Part shown: positions 7,384 to 18,600 of the stretch, piece by piece
How the letters are laid out: every line of letters starts with the position of its first letter
Numbering within the stretch: the first letter of the stretch is position 1
NCBI GenBank assembly: GCA_020632925.1
Contig: JACKER010000026.1
Coordinates: 1 to 64,000 of the forward strand
Direction of reading: 5' to 3'
DNA from: Alphaproteobacteria bacterium
Lineage (GTDB): Bacteria > Myxococcota_A > UBA796 > GCA-2862545
Length of the DNA stretch: 64,000 bases
Made by a program: the position numbers and the translations under genes
The notes under the pieces: model-generated
Database searches by the model: none
Told to the model about the DNA's origin: nothing
Seen by the model: only the letters and a program-made list of their open reading frames with translations

Positions 7384-10300
7384 CTTTCTTCCTGGGTTCT
7401 CGCCCAGGCCCCGTTGAAGCGCCACCTGCAGCTCGTCCGCGTTGTTGCGGCCGAACGCTTTCTTCCTGGGTTCTCGCCCAGGCCCCGTTGAAGCTGCCGG
7501 CGCTCGCGGGTGCAGACGATGCCCCGCACTTTCTTCCTGGGTTCTCGCCCAGGCCCCGTTGAAGCCTGGATCCGGGTTCTCGCCCAGGCCCCGTTGAAGC
7601 CGCTGTTCTTTCTTCCGTCGCTGCCCCACCACGTCACGGTCTCGAGGCGCTTTCTTCCTGGGTTCTCGCCCAGGCCCCGTTGAAGTGGGCTTCCTGGAGC
7701 ACCCGGGCGATGGATCTGGCCTTTCTTCCTGGGTTCTCGCCCAGGCCGTTGAAAGCCTGGATCCGCTGCAGCGCCTCGACGAAGGTGCGCTGCTTTCTTC
7801 CTGGGTTCTCGCCCAGGCCCCGTTGAAGCGGCACCGACGGCGTGTGGTGGTCCTTCAGTTCGGCGTCTTTCTTCCTGGGTTCTCGCCCAGGCCCCGTTGA
7901 AGCCTGCGCGACCAGTCCGTCCACATGCGCGTGCTGACCTTTCTTCCTGGGTTCTCGCCCAGGCCCCGTTGAAGCGGCCGTCCCGTCGTCCGGTCGCTCG
8001 TCGCCTGGACTTTCTTCCTGGGTTCTCGCCCAGGCCCCGTTGAAGCCGGAAGAACGAGTTCGACCGAAGCACGGCCTGGGACTTTCTTCCTGGGTTCTCG
8101 CCCAGGCCCCGTTGAAGCCTTGCGGCGCAACTCCTCGGGCTGCGCCCGCAGCACTTTCTTCCTGGGTTCTCGCCCAGGCCCCGTTGAAGCACGGCCTGGG
8201 GTCCCCCGAGCTGCGCCACCGTCCTGCCGCTTTCTTCCTGGGTTCTCGCCCAGGCCCCGTTGAAGCCTGAAGCTGCCGCCGGCGACGGCCATGAAGTCGA
8301 CCGCTTTCTTCCTGGGTTCTCGCCCAGGCCCCGTTGAAGCTCCACGATCGCGTCGGCCGCGGAGGTCGACCCGTCTTTCTTCCTGGGTTCTCGCCCAGGC
8401 CCCGTTGAAGCGTCGACCCCCAGGCGAGCCCCTGCCGGACCTTCCTCACTTTCTTCCTGGGTTCTCGCCCAGGCCCCGTTGAAGCTCTCGATCTCGTCGT
8501 CCTCCGAGGTCTGCAGCTCGGCTTTCTTCCTGGGTTCTCGCCCAGGCCCCGTTGAAGCGACGTCCTGGTCCACGACGGCGACAGCGGCAGCGACCGCCCT
8601 TTCTTCCTGGGTTCTCGCCCAGGCCCCGTTGAAGCAAGCGCATGCTCTGGTGGCGGCCGAGGGGGCTGCCTTTCTTCCTGGGTTCTCGCCCAGGCCCCGT
8701 TGAAGCCCGTCGAAGTCGGGCTCACCGGCGGCGCGCGCCTCGCGGCTTTCTTCCTGGGTTCTCGCCCAGGCCCCGTTGAAGCTTCACGAGCGGCGCCGTC
8801 GCGTCGCTGAAGGCCCCGCTTTCTTCCTGGGTTCTCGCCCAGGCCCCGTTGAAGCCCCGCGACCTGGGGGACAGGCGACAATCCCCACCGCTCTTTCTTC
8901 CTGGGTTCTCGCCCAGGCCCCGTTGAAGCAGCAGGGTATCGCACACGGACTGGACCTCGACCCAGGCTTTCTTCCTGGGTTCTCGCCCAGGCCCCGTTGA
9001 AGCCAGTACCAGGGCAGCTCCACGGGCGGCGCCCGGCGCTTTCTTCCTGGGTTCTCGCCCAGGCCCCGTTGAAGCTACCAGCCGTCGACCTCGGCCAGGA
9101 CATCGACCTCGCTTTCTTCCTGGGTTCTCGCCCAGGCCCCGTTGAAGCGACAGACGGGGTTCGCGGCCTCGACGTTGGTGGTCCGCTTTCTTCCTGGGTT
9201 CTCGCCCAGGCCCCGTTGAAGCACCTTCCCGCGACGGCCGCGGGCCGGGTCCCGACCGCTTTCTTCCTGGGTTCTCGCCCAGGCCCCGTTGAAGCGGGAG
9301 CACCGCGGTCAACGCGGTGATCGGCGACCGGGCTTTCTTCCTGGGTTCTCGCCCAGGCCCCGTTGAAGCGCTGGCTCGTCGGGCGCCTTCCGCGTGGCGT
9401 TCAATGCTTTCTTCCTGGGTTCTCGCCCAGGCCCCGTTGAAGCTCGTAGATGACCTGGACGACGATGTTGTCGATCATCCTTTCTTCCTGGGTTCTCGCC
9501 CAGGCCCCGTTGAAGCGTCGTTGCCCGAGTCGAGGACCACGCGGGCGTCCTTCTTTCTTCCTGGGTTCTCGCCCAGGCCCCGTTGAAGCCCGCGGCGTGC
9601 GCCTTCTGCGCATCGGCATGGACCCTTTCTTCCTGGGTTCTCGCCCAGGCCCCGTTGAAGCGCCTCGCCCTCGGCCGAGGGGAGGAGGATGCGGTCGCAC
9701 TTTCTTCCTGGGTTCTCGCCCAGGCCCCGTTGAAGCTACGCGACGATGAACCCGCCGCCGGGCAGGCCGTAGACTTTCTTCCTGGGTTCTCGCCCAGGCC
9801 CCGTTGAAGCACCACCCAGGCAGGCGGACGCTCCCGCCACCAGGGCAGGCTTTCTTCCTGGGTTCTCGCCCAGGCCCCGTTGAAGCGACACCGTCCGCCT
9901 GGTGGCTGGCACGGGGTGCCAGGCCTTTCTTCCTGGGTTCTCGCCCAGGCCCCGTTGAAGCACGAGCAGGAGGCGTTCCGCCGTCGGACGGAGGCGACTT
10001 TCTTCCTGGGTTCTCGCCCAGGCCCCGTTGAAGCGGTCCGAGCCCGGACCTGTACTGGACCACCGACGATGCTTTCTTCCTGGGTTCTCGCCCAGGCCCC
10101 GTTGAAGCTGCTGGGGGTCGCCAGAGACGGACCGCGCGATCCACCTTTCTTCCTGGGTTCTCGCCCAGGCCCCGTTGAAGCCGCTACGAGCTGGTGACGC
10201 CGTACTTCCCGTCCGAGCTTTCTTCCTGGGTTCTCGCCCAGGCCCCGTTGAAGCACCACGCTCTGCCCGGACATCACGCGGTCGTCGCCGACTTTCTTCC

Positions 10301-13300
10301 TGGGTTCTCGCCCAGGCCCCGTTGAAGCTAGACCATCGGAGGGCGATGGACGCCCGCCGAGTACACTTTCTTCCTGGGTTCTCGCCCAGGCCCCGTTGAA
10401 GCGCGAAGGGGTTCCCCACGGTCGACAAGCCCGTCGGGACCATCACCTGCCCTTTCTTCCTGGGTTCTCGCCCAGGCCCCGTTGAAGCACGGACGTGTCA
10501 TCGCAGCGGACCCCGCCGAGCAGGCCCTTTCTTCCTGGGTTCTCGCCCAGGCCCCGTTGAAGCCCCGGAGGCGGCTGCTGCTGCCCGGGTGGGGCCTGAC
10601 CTTTCTTCCTGGGTTCTCGCCCAGGCCCCGTTGAAGCGGCAGCACCTCGATCGAGCGGTTCGCGCTGTACTGTCCTTTCTTCCTGGGTTCTCGCCCAGGC
10701 CCCGTTGAAGCAGCGCCTCGAGGCCGCGCTCGCCGCCCGCCGCGTCCACTTTCTTCCTGGGTTCTCGCCCAGGCCCCGTTGAAGCTACGACTTTCCTGGG
10801 GTGCCGTGATGGCTCATCTGCTTTCTTCCTGGGTTCTCGCCCAGGCCCCGTTGAAGCTCGCCCGCCAGGCGGAGCTCGCGGGCGAACCGGAGCGCTTTCT
10901 TCCTGGGTTCTCGCCCAGGCCCCGTTGAAGCTGAAGCATTCGACCGAGACGTAAAGACGGTCGACTTTCTTCCTGGGTTCTCGCCCAGGCCCCGTTGAAG
11001 CGGGACGGCGTCGTGCAGCAGTTCGTCTCGGGCCGGCTCTTTCTTCCTGGGTTCTCGCCCAGGCCCCGTTGAAGCCAGATCGCCCAGGCCGGGATCGAGA
11101 GCATCCGCGCTGCTTTCTTCCTGGGTTCTCGCCCAGGCCCCGTTGAAGCTTCTGACCATCACGTCCTCCCACCAACAAGGTGCCCCCCTTTCTTCCTGGG
11201 TTCTCGCCCAGGCCCCGTTGAAGCGAGCACGTCACGGCCCGGCTCGGACGGAAGCACGCGGAGCTTTCTTCCTGGGTTCTCGCCCAGGCCCCGTTGAAGC
11301 GTGGCGCGTGCTCGGCGAGGCGGACTCGATGCGCGCGCTTTCTTCCTGGGTTCTCGCCCAGGCCCCGTTGAAGCTCCTCGGCGTCGTCTAGAAGCACCGC
11401 CATGCGGTCCGCCTTTCTTCCTGGGTTCTCGCCCAGGCCCCGTTGAAGCATAGGACCTGGTCCTGCATCCCGGTTCAGCGGCACTCTTTCTTCCTGGGTT
11501 CTCGCCCAGGCCCCGTTGAAGCGTCAGCCGGTCCTGGGCGTCGACGCTCGCGGTCGCGACCTTTCTTCCTGGGTTCTCGCCCAGGCCCCGTTGAAGCGGG
11601 AATGTTTTGCTCGGCGTCGTCATCGGGACGGGGCGACTTTCTTCCTGGGTTCTCGCCCAGGCCCCGTTGAAGCCGGGGGCGGGTTCGCTGCCCACCCTCC
11701 GGGCCTCCCTCCTTTCTTCCTGGGTTCTCGCCCAGGCCCCGTTGAAGCAGCTGCTCACACGCCCAGGCCACGTCGCCGGCGCCGACTTTCTTCCTGGGTT
11801 CTCGCCCAGGCCCCGTTGAAGCCTGCAGCCCTACGTCCACAAGTCGAGTCGGTGGCTCTTTCTTCCTGGGTTCTCGCCCAGGCCCCGTTGAAGCCAGGAC
11901 AGCGTCCGCGGCGAGGGCGGCGTGGTCCACTTTCTTCCTGGGTTCTCGCCCAGGCCCCGTTGAAGCCTCTCGGCGACCTTGGCGCGAGTGATCTGCACCG
12001 TCTTTCTTCCTGGGTTCTCGCCCAGGCCCCGTTGAAGCTGGAGCTCCGAGAGGAACGAGGACAGGCCCTCGGCTTTCTTCCTGGGTTCTCGCCCAGGCCC
12101 CGTTGAAGCACGTACGTCTGGACCAGGATGGAGCCGGCGGTCGACTTTCTTCCTGGGTTCTCGCCCAGGCCCCGTTGAAGCATCCCAACCCTCCTCGTTT
12201 AGGGGACGCAGCGGTGATGCTTTCTTCCTGGGTTCTCGCCCAGGCCCCGTTGAAGCCACAGACACCGTCCGAGCCTTTCCATTTACAGTGACCTTTCTTC
12301 CTGGGTTCTCGCCCAGGCCCCGTTGAAGCCTCTCTCCGAGGGGTACCGTCTGCGGTCCGTTCGGCTTTCTTCCTGGGTTCTCGCCCAGGCCCCGTTGAAG
12401 CTGGGTGTACTCGGTGCTCCTGTCGACGGGCGCCGGTGTCGCGTCTTTCTTCCTGGGTTCTCGCCCAGGCCCCGTTGAAGCCTGCTCCTGTTCGTTCACC
12501 CCGGGGGTCTTCCCCCATTCTTTCTTCCTGGGTTCTCGCCCAGGCCCCGTTGAAGCTCCCGAGGTCCTGTACCCTCCGGTCGACGACAAGGCCGTGCTTT
12601 CTTCCTGGGTTCTCGCCCAGGCCCCGTTGAAGCTCGATCGGGTCCAGCCAGGGCAGCACCCGGCCGCTGACGGGCTTTCTTCCTGGGTTCTCGCCCAGGC
12701 CCCGTTGAAGCGCCTGTCCCGGGGGAACGTGGAACACGTCGATCCCTTTCTTCCTGGGTTCTCGCCCAGGCCCCGTTGAAGCACGACCAAGCCCGGGATG
12801 ACCTCGGCGACGTTGAGGCTTTCTTCCTGGGTTCTCGCCCAGGCCCCGTTGAAGCCCGGAGGATCCTGCGTGGCATCGCGCCGAGCTACGGCTTTCTTCC
12901 TGGGTTCTCGCCCAGGCCCCGTTGAAGCGTCGGGACGACGGAGATCGACCCGGGCTGGACGGTCACTTTCTTCCTGGGTTCTCGCCCAGGCCCCGTTGAA
13001 GCCAGCTGCGGAACTACCGCGCGAACCCGGTGATCCTCCTTTCTTCCTGGGTTCTCGCCCAGGCCCCGTTGAAGCCGGCGGTTCAGCCGCACCGCGCACT
13101 GCATGTCCGACCTTTCTTCCTGGGTTCTCGCCCAGGCCCCGTTGAAGCGAAACGGTCGGGGGTTCGCCGCTTTCCGGGTCTGATCTTTCTTCCTGGGTTC
13201 TCGCCCAGGCCCCGTTGAAGCCACTTACGCGTGCTAGGGTGGTCAGTAGCGGCTTCAGCTTTCTTCCTGGGTTCTCGCCCAGGCCCCGTTGAAGCTTCCG

Positions 13301-16300
13301 CAGGGTGGGAAGCTCCTCGTTGACGACGGCGCGGCTTTCTTCCTGGGTTCTCGCCCAGGCCCCGTTGAAGCGGCTGGTCGTCGACCTCGCGCGCAGGCCG
13401 GCTGGCTCTTTCTTCCTGGGTTCTCGCCCAGGCCCCGTTGAAGCATCGAGGAGCGGTGTGCCGCACTCGGCATCGGGACCCAGCTTTCTTCCTGGGTTCT
13501 CGCCCAGGCCCCGTTGAAGCTCCCGCGCGGAGCCCTCGGACAGGGCCACCTGCTCGACTTTCTTCCTGGGTTCTCGCCCAGGCCCCGTTGAAGCTGCCTT
13601 CGGGCCGCCCTGCGCTCGGACGCCGCCCGGCTTTCTTCCTGGGTTCTCGCCCAGGCCCCGTTGAAGCCGGCGCTCCAGCCACGCCGCCACTGGCCGCCAC
13701 CGATCTTTCTTCCTGGGTTCTCGCCCAGGCCCCGTTGAAGCCAGAGCACCCAGCAGACGGCCAGGATCAGGGTCGTCTTTCCTTTCTTCCTGGGTTCTCG
13801 CCCAGGCCCCGTTGAAGCCGCCTGCCGTCCCTGATGGCTGCGTCGCGCCTGCTCCAGGCTTTCTTCCTGGGTTCTCGCCCAGGCCCCGTTGAAGCTACCA
13901 CTACAAGCCGCCGCGCCGATGACCGTTCGTTTCTTTCTTCCTGGGTTCTCGCCCAGGCCCCGTTGAAGCGGCGTGCCCCTCCTCGAGGACCGCGGCGGCA
14001 TCGGTGGCTTTCTTCCTGGGTTCTCGCCCAGGCCCCGTTGAAGCGTACTCGGGTTCGAGGTGACCCGCTCGAGCTCGCCGCGGACTTTCTTCCTGGGTTC
14101 TCGCCCAGGCCCCGTTGAAGCCAGAACCCACCAACTTCGTCTGGAGCATCCAGGCACCCGGTGCTTTCTTCCTGGGTTCTCGCCCAGGCCCCGTTGAAGC
14201 CCCAGCGCCCAGCAGCGCGACGAGCGCCGCCTCCAGCTTTCTTCCTGGGTTCTCGCCCAGGCCCCGTTGAAGCGCGAGCTCGGCCCACCGGGCCTCGTCG
14301 ACGTCCCACTTCTTTCTTCCTGGGTTCTCGCCCAGGCCCCGTTGAAGCGTACACGAGACGAGCACGCTGTTCGACGGCGACGTGACCTTTCTTCCTGGGT
14401 TCTCGCCCAGGCCCCGTTGAAGCGAGCTGCTGGACCCGCTCGGACAGCCGGCCCATCGCCTTTCTTCCTGGGTTCTCGCCCAGGCCCCGTTGAAGCTGGG
14501 AACAGACGGCGGCAGATGCTGTGGCGGCGCAGCTTGCTTTCTTCCTGGGTTCTCGCCCAGGCCCCGTTGAAGCACCTCCTGCGGCGGCGTGCAGCATGAG
14601 CGACATCAACGCTTTCTTCCTGGGTTCTCGCCCAGGCCCCGTTGAAGCATCGCGAGCGGCGCCTTGTTCGCGGGCCTGTCGTCGACTTTCTTCCTGGGTT
14701 CTCGCCCAGGCCCCGTTGAAGCCTCGGGCCCGACGTGGCCGCTGCTGCCCTCGAGATCGGCGTTCTTCCTGGGTTCTCGCCCAGGCCCCGTTGAAGCTAG
14801 AAGCGGACGACGCCCACCTGGGGCATCGGGACGTTCTTTCTTCCTGGGTTCTCGCCCAGGCCCCGTTGAAGCAGCCCCGCGAGCCGCACGCCGTACGTCT
14901 CGTCGCCCCTTTCTTCCTGGGTTCTCGCCCAGGCCCCGTTGAAGCGGTCTGGACCCGATCCCGTCGCCGTCCACGCCGTGACCGCTTTCTTCCTGGGTTC
15001 TCGCCCAGGCCCCGTTGAAGCGATGCCGGCAGGGTCCATGTCGCCCGGCGGCGGCTGCTTTCTTCCTGGGTTCTCGCCCAGGCCCCGTTGAAGCATCACC
15101 GCCGCGTTCTCCCAGCAGCCGACGCCAGCTTTCTTCCTGGGTTCTCGCCCAGGCCCCGTTGAAGCCGAGAAGCGCGTCCCGGGCCGTGATCGTCGCGTCG
15201 CTTTCTTCCTGGGTTCTCGCCCAGGCCCCGTTGAAGCAGCGACTTCTGCGCCCGCTTCACTCCGGCTTCGACCCCCTTTCTTCCTGGGTTCTCGCCCAGG
15301 CCCCGTTGAAGCCGGAGCTCGGTCAGGAGCCCGTCGCGAAGGTACCCCATCTTTCTTCCTGGGTTCTCGCCCAGGCCCCGTTGAAGCGTCCAGCCGCTCC
15401 CCCCACCAGTCGAACTCCGGGTCGTTCCTTTCTTCCTGGGTTCTCGCCCAGGCCCCGTTGAAGCAAGATCCGAACCACCCGGACGTCGAGCGCGATCCGC
15501 TTTCTTCCTGGGTTCTCGCCCAGGCCCCGTTGAAGCCGGAGCGGACGTGCTACCCTCGTCCCCGGGGGTGGCTTTCTTCCTGGGTTCTCGCCCAGGCCCC
15601 GTTGAAGCTGGGTAGCGACCAGGGACGACGACTGGTCCACCCACTTTCTTCCTGGGTTCTCGCCCAGGCCCCGTTGAAGCGACGTGGCCCACGCGGCCGC
15701 GTCTCCACCGGCGACGAGCTTTCTTCCTGGGTTCTCGCCCAGGCCCCGTTGAAGCTGGTACTGCCGGATGCCCGCCCAGTCGGTGGTGACTTTCTTCCTG
15801 GGTTCTCGCCCAGGCCCCGTTGAAGCCAGAAGGGCAGGGGATGCATGGGTGCCCCCTTGGCTTTCTTCCTGGGTTCTCGCCCAGGCCCCGTTGAAGCAGC
15901 TTGCACCGCCCCGTCGTCGACTGGTCGCGGAACACCCTTTCTTCCTGGGTTCTCGCCCAGGCCCCGTTGAAGCATCGACACGACCGCAGCGTACGTCTCG
16001 GACGACTACGGCTTTCTTCCTGGGTTCTCGCCCAGGCCCCGTTGAAGCCAGGTCACGTGCTCGTGCTCGGCGTGCTTCCGTCCGAGCTTTCTTCCTGGGT
16101 TCTCGCCCAGGCCCCGTTGAAGCACCGGAGCGTACTGCGCGCGCACCTGGGCATCCCCATACTTTCTTCCTGGGTTCTCGCCCAGGCCCCGTTGAAGCGA
16201 CCAGTTCTCTCCGTTCACGCACTCGGAGGAAAACTTTCTTCCTGGGTTCTCGCCCAGGCCCCGTTGAAGCCAGGCGGAGAGCAACTCCACGACGCCCAGC

Positions 16301-18253
16301 GTCTTCCTTTCTTCCTGGGTTCTCGCCCAGGCCCCGTTGAAGCGGGATATCCACGCCCTCCCCAAAGACGGTGCCAACTTTCTTCCTGGGTTCTCGCCCA
16401 GGCCCCGTTGAAGCCCCGCGAGCACGAGCGCTGCCTTGGGGATGGTCTGGACTTTCTTCCTGGGTTCTCGCCCAGGCCCCGTTGAAGCAGGAATTTCAGC
16501 GGAGCTTCCACGTTGATGGTCGCCTTTCTTCCTGGGTTCTCGCCCAGGCCCCGTTGAAGCCGGTCGCGCTGACCGTCGCTGGCTGGCGAGCTGGCCCTTT
16601 CTTCCTGGGTTCTCGCCCAGGCCCCGTTGAAGCCGCGTAGTTGAGGAAGGCACGCTGGACCGTGGTGGAGGCGTTCTTCCTGGGTTCTCGCCCAGGCCCC
16701 GTTGAAGCCCGACGCTACCGTCCGCGAGGATCTCGGGAAGCCGCCTTTCTTCCTGGGTTCTCGCCCAGGCCCCGTTGAAGCGACAGCGACTACGCAGCGA
16801 TCCGCGCGCTCCTGGTCTTTCTTCCTGGGTTCTCGCCCAGGCCCCGTTGAAGCAGGAAGACCCGGAGGCAGGTCTTCACGTTGTTGCCCTCTTTCTGCCT
16901 GGGTTCTCGCCCAGGCCCCGTTGAAGCAGCCCGACATGTCGATGCTCCGCGTGCTTGCGTCCGAGCTTTCTTCCTGGGTTCTCGCCCAGGCCCCGTTGAA
17001 GCGAGGACTGCCCCGCGACGCTGCCCGAGGCCGTGTTCGACTTTCTTCCTGGGTTCTCGCCCAGGCCCCGTTGAAGCTCGAGCGTCGCCTCGGGAAGGGC
17101 CTTCTGGTCGGCCAACTTTCTTCCTGGGTTCTCGCCCAGGCCGCGTTGAAGCATGTCAAGAAGATGTCAAGACGAGTGGATCGAGGTCGCACTTTCTTCC
17201 TGGGTTCTCGCCCAGGCCCCGTTGAAGCCTTCCTGGTCTTCCTCATGGTCGTTCTCTCCTGTGTCACTTTCTTCCTGGGTTCTCGCCCAGGCCCCGTTGA
17301 AGCAGGAAGCCGTGGGGCAGGGTGCCCGCGAGCTCGCCGACTTTCTTCCTGGGTTCTCGCCCAGGCCCCGTTGAAGCTTGAGATCGGCGTTCCTGATGCC
17401 CCACCGCTTCTTCTTTCTTCCTGGGTTCTCGCCCAGGCCCCGTTGAAGCACGAGAGGTGCGACGTGCGGATGCTTGCGGTTCATCTTTCTTCCTGGGTTC
17501 TCGCCCAGGCCCCGTTGAAGCGTCGAGGACCGGCCGGTGCCCCGTCTCGCGGAGGCTTTCTTCCTGGGTTCTCGCCCAGGCCCCGTTGAAGCAAGCAGTG
17601 GGGGGAGTGGGCGCCGGGTGAGGCCGCTTTCTTCCTGGGTTCTCGCCCAGGCCCCGTTGAAGCCGCCTCCGCAGGACGTGGGCCCGTACGCGATCGACGA
17701 GCTTTCTTCCTGGGTTCTCGCCCAGGCCCCGTTGAAGCCGAACGGGTCCGATGGGTCGTCGGTGGGGCGCCACTTTCTTCCTGGGTTCTCGCCCAGGCCC
17801 CGTTGAAGCAAGAGCGTCGACCAGGGCCGCCGCAGCTGCCAGGCTTTCTTCCTGGGTTCTCGCCCAGGCCCCGTTGAAGCTGACCTGGTCGCAGGCCTTC
17901 GTCAGCCAACTCGACACGGCTTTCTTCCTGGGTTCTCGCCCAGGCCCCGTTGAAGCGCCGCGGCGTCGCCGGTGAGACGAAGGCTGTACTCGACCTTTCT
18001 TCCTGGGTTCTCGCCCAGGCCCCGTTGAAGCGGCAGGTTCGCGCCAGGGCCGATCTGCACCGCGGAGAGCGTTCTTCCTGGGTTCTCGCCCAGGCCCCGT
18101 TGAAGCCAGTCTCCGGGCGCTAAGACGCTGCTGCGCTGGGTCCTTTCTTCCTGGGTTCTCGCCCAGGCCCCGTTGAAGCACCGCGAGGGTTGACGGCGTG
18201 TGGGCGTTCTTAGCGACGTTCCTCCTGGGTGCTCGCCCAGGCCCCGTGAAAGC
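7384..18253 (+). CRISPR. very long type I-G CRISPR array, about 148 repeats
   Basis: I counted 148 repeat units by hand (147 spacers, error perhaps one). The 37-base repeat starts CTTTCTT, has a perfect 6-bp stem CCTGGG / CCCAGG around loop TTCTCG, then CCCC and the end GTTGAAGC. Spacers are mostly 34-39 bases, with outliers of 49 (7601-7649 and 10403-10451) and 42 (14122-14163). Most repeats are identical. Exceptions: a truncated copy ending at 7600, a T-ended copy at 7650-7686, an indel copy at 7721-7756, copies with CG instead of CT at positions 1-2 (14761, 16672, 18070), single changes at 16891 and 17116, and a decayed last copy at 18217-18253. Orientation to the right is favoured by the GTTGAAGC end, adjacency to cas1-cas2, and the decayed right end. 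It is not proven: read leftward, the tail would be AAGAAAG. Confidence 0.97.
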
Positions 18254-18310
18254 TCGTCGTCCGCGGCCTTCTCGCCCATACCCGGTAGAGCCCCCAAGTT
18301 GGTCGGCCAA

Positions 18311-18600
18311 GCGGTGGAACCCTTCTTGGAGATGGTCGACCATGTCCGGGAAGGGTTTCAACCCTCCCCAGGAGTCATCGAATCGCCCTCGGGAGGGTTT
18401 CAACCCTCCCCCGAGGTGGGCTCGGCGCTTCCGGGGAGGGTTTCAACCCTTCCCGGAGGTGGTCGGGGGCTTCCAAGGGAAGGTAAAAACCCTCCCCCGA
18501 GGTGATCGACCATCTCGGCGGAGGGTTTCGACCCTCCCCAGGAGCGGTCGTTGGGCCTTCGCGAGAGGGTTCAAATCCTCCGCCAGAACGCCCGAGCTAC
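18311..18600. repeat. tandem array of seven palindromic 42-44 base units
   Basis: The core of each unit is a near-perfect palindrome, GGGAGGGTTTCAACCCTCCC or a variant. The GGGTTT (or aligned) positions are about 18311, 18353, 18395, 18438, 18481, 18523 and 18567, a period of 42-44. The intervening part is also partly conserved (GAGGTGGTCG, then C/T-rich TTCC). The first and fifth copies are the most decayed. The block fills the gap between the last CRISPR repeat and the end of the 330-residue gene, where rightward array transcription would meet leftward cas transcription. As RNA each core would form a hairpin. It could be a set of protein-binding sites, a termination barrier, or a relic of another repeat array. 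Confidence 0.8.

Noticed and set aside
7384..18253. Dozens of open frames on both strands through the CRISPR array, with repeated peptides such as FNGAWARTQEE or LSSWVLAQAPLK
   Set aside because: They are translations of the 37-base repeat, which happens to contain no stop in several frames; the spacers supply the variable parts. No start site, composition or family supports a protein.
18217..18253. Taking the right end as the leader end of the array
   Set aside because: The last repeat is heavily decayed, as expected for the oldest end, and cas1-cas2 adjoin the other end. The scrambled units at 7566-7756 leave some doubt.
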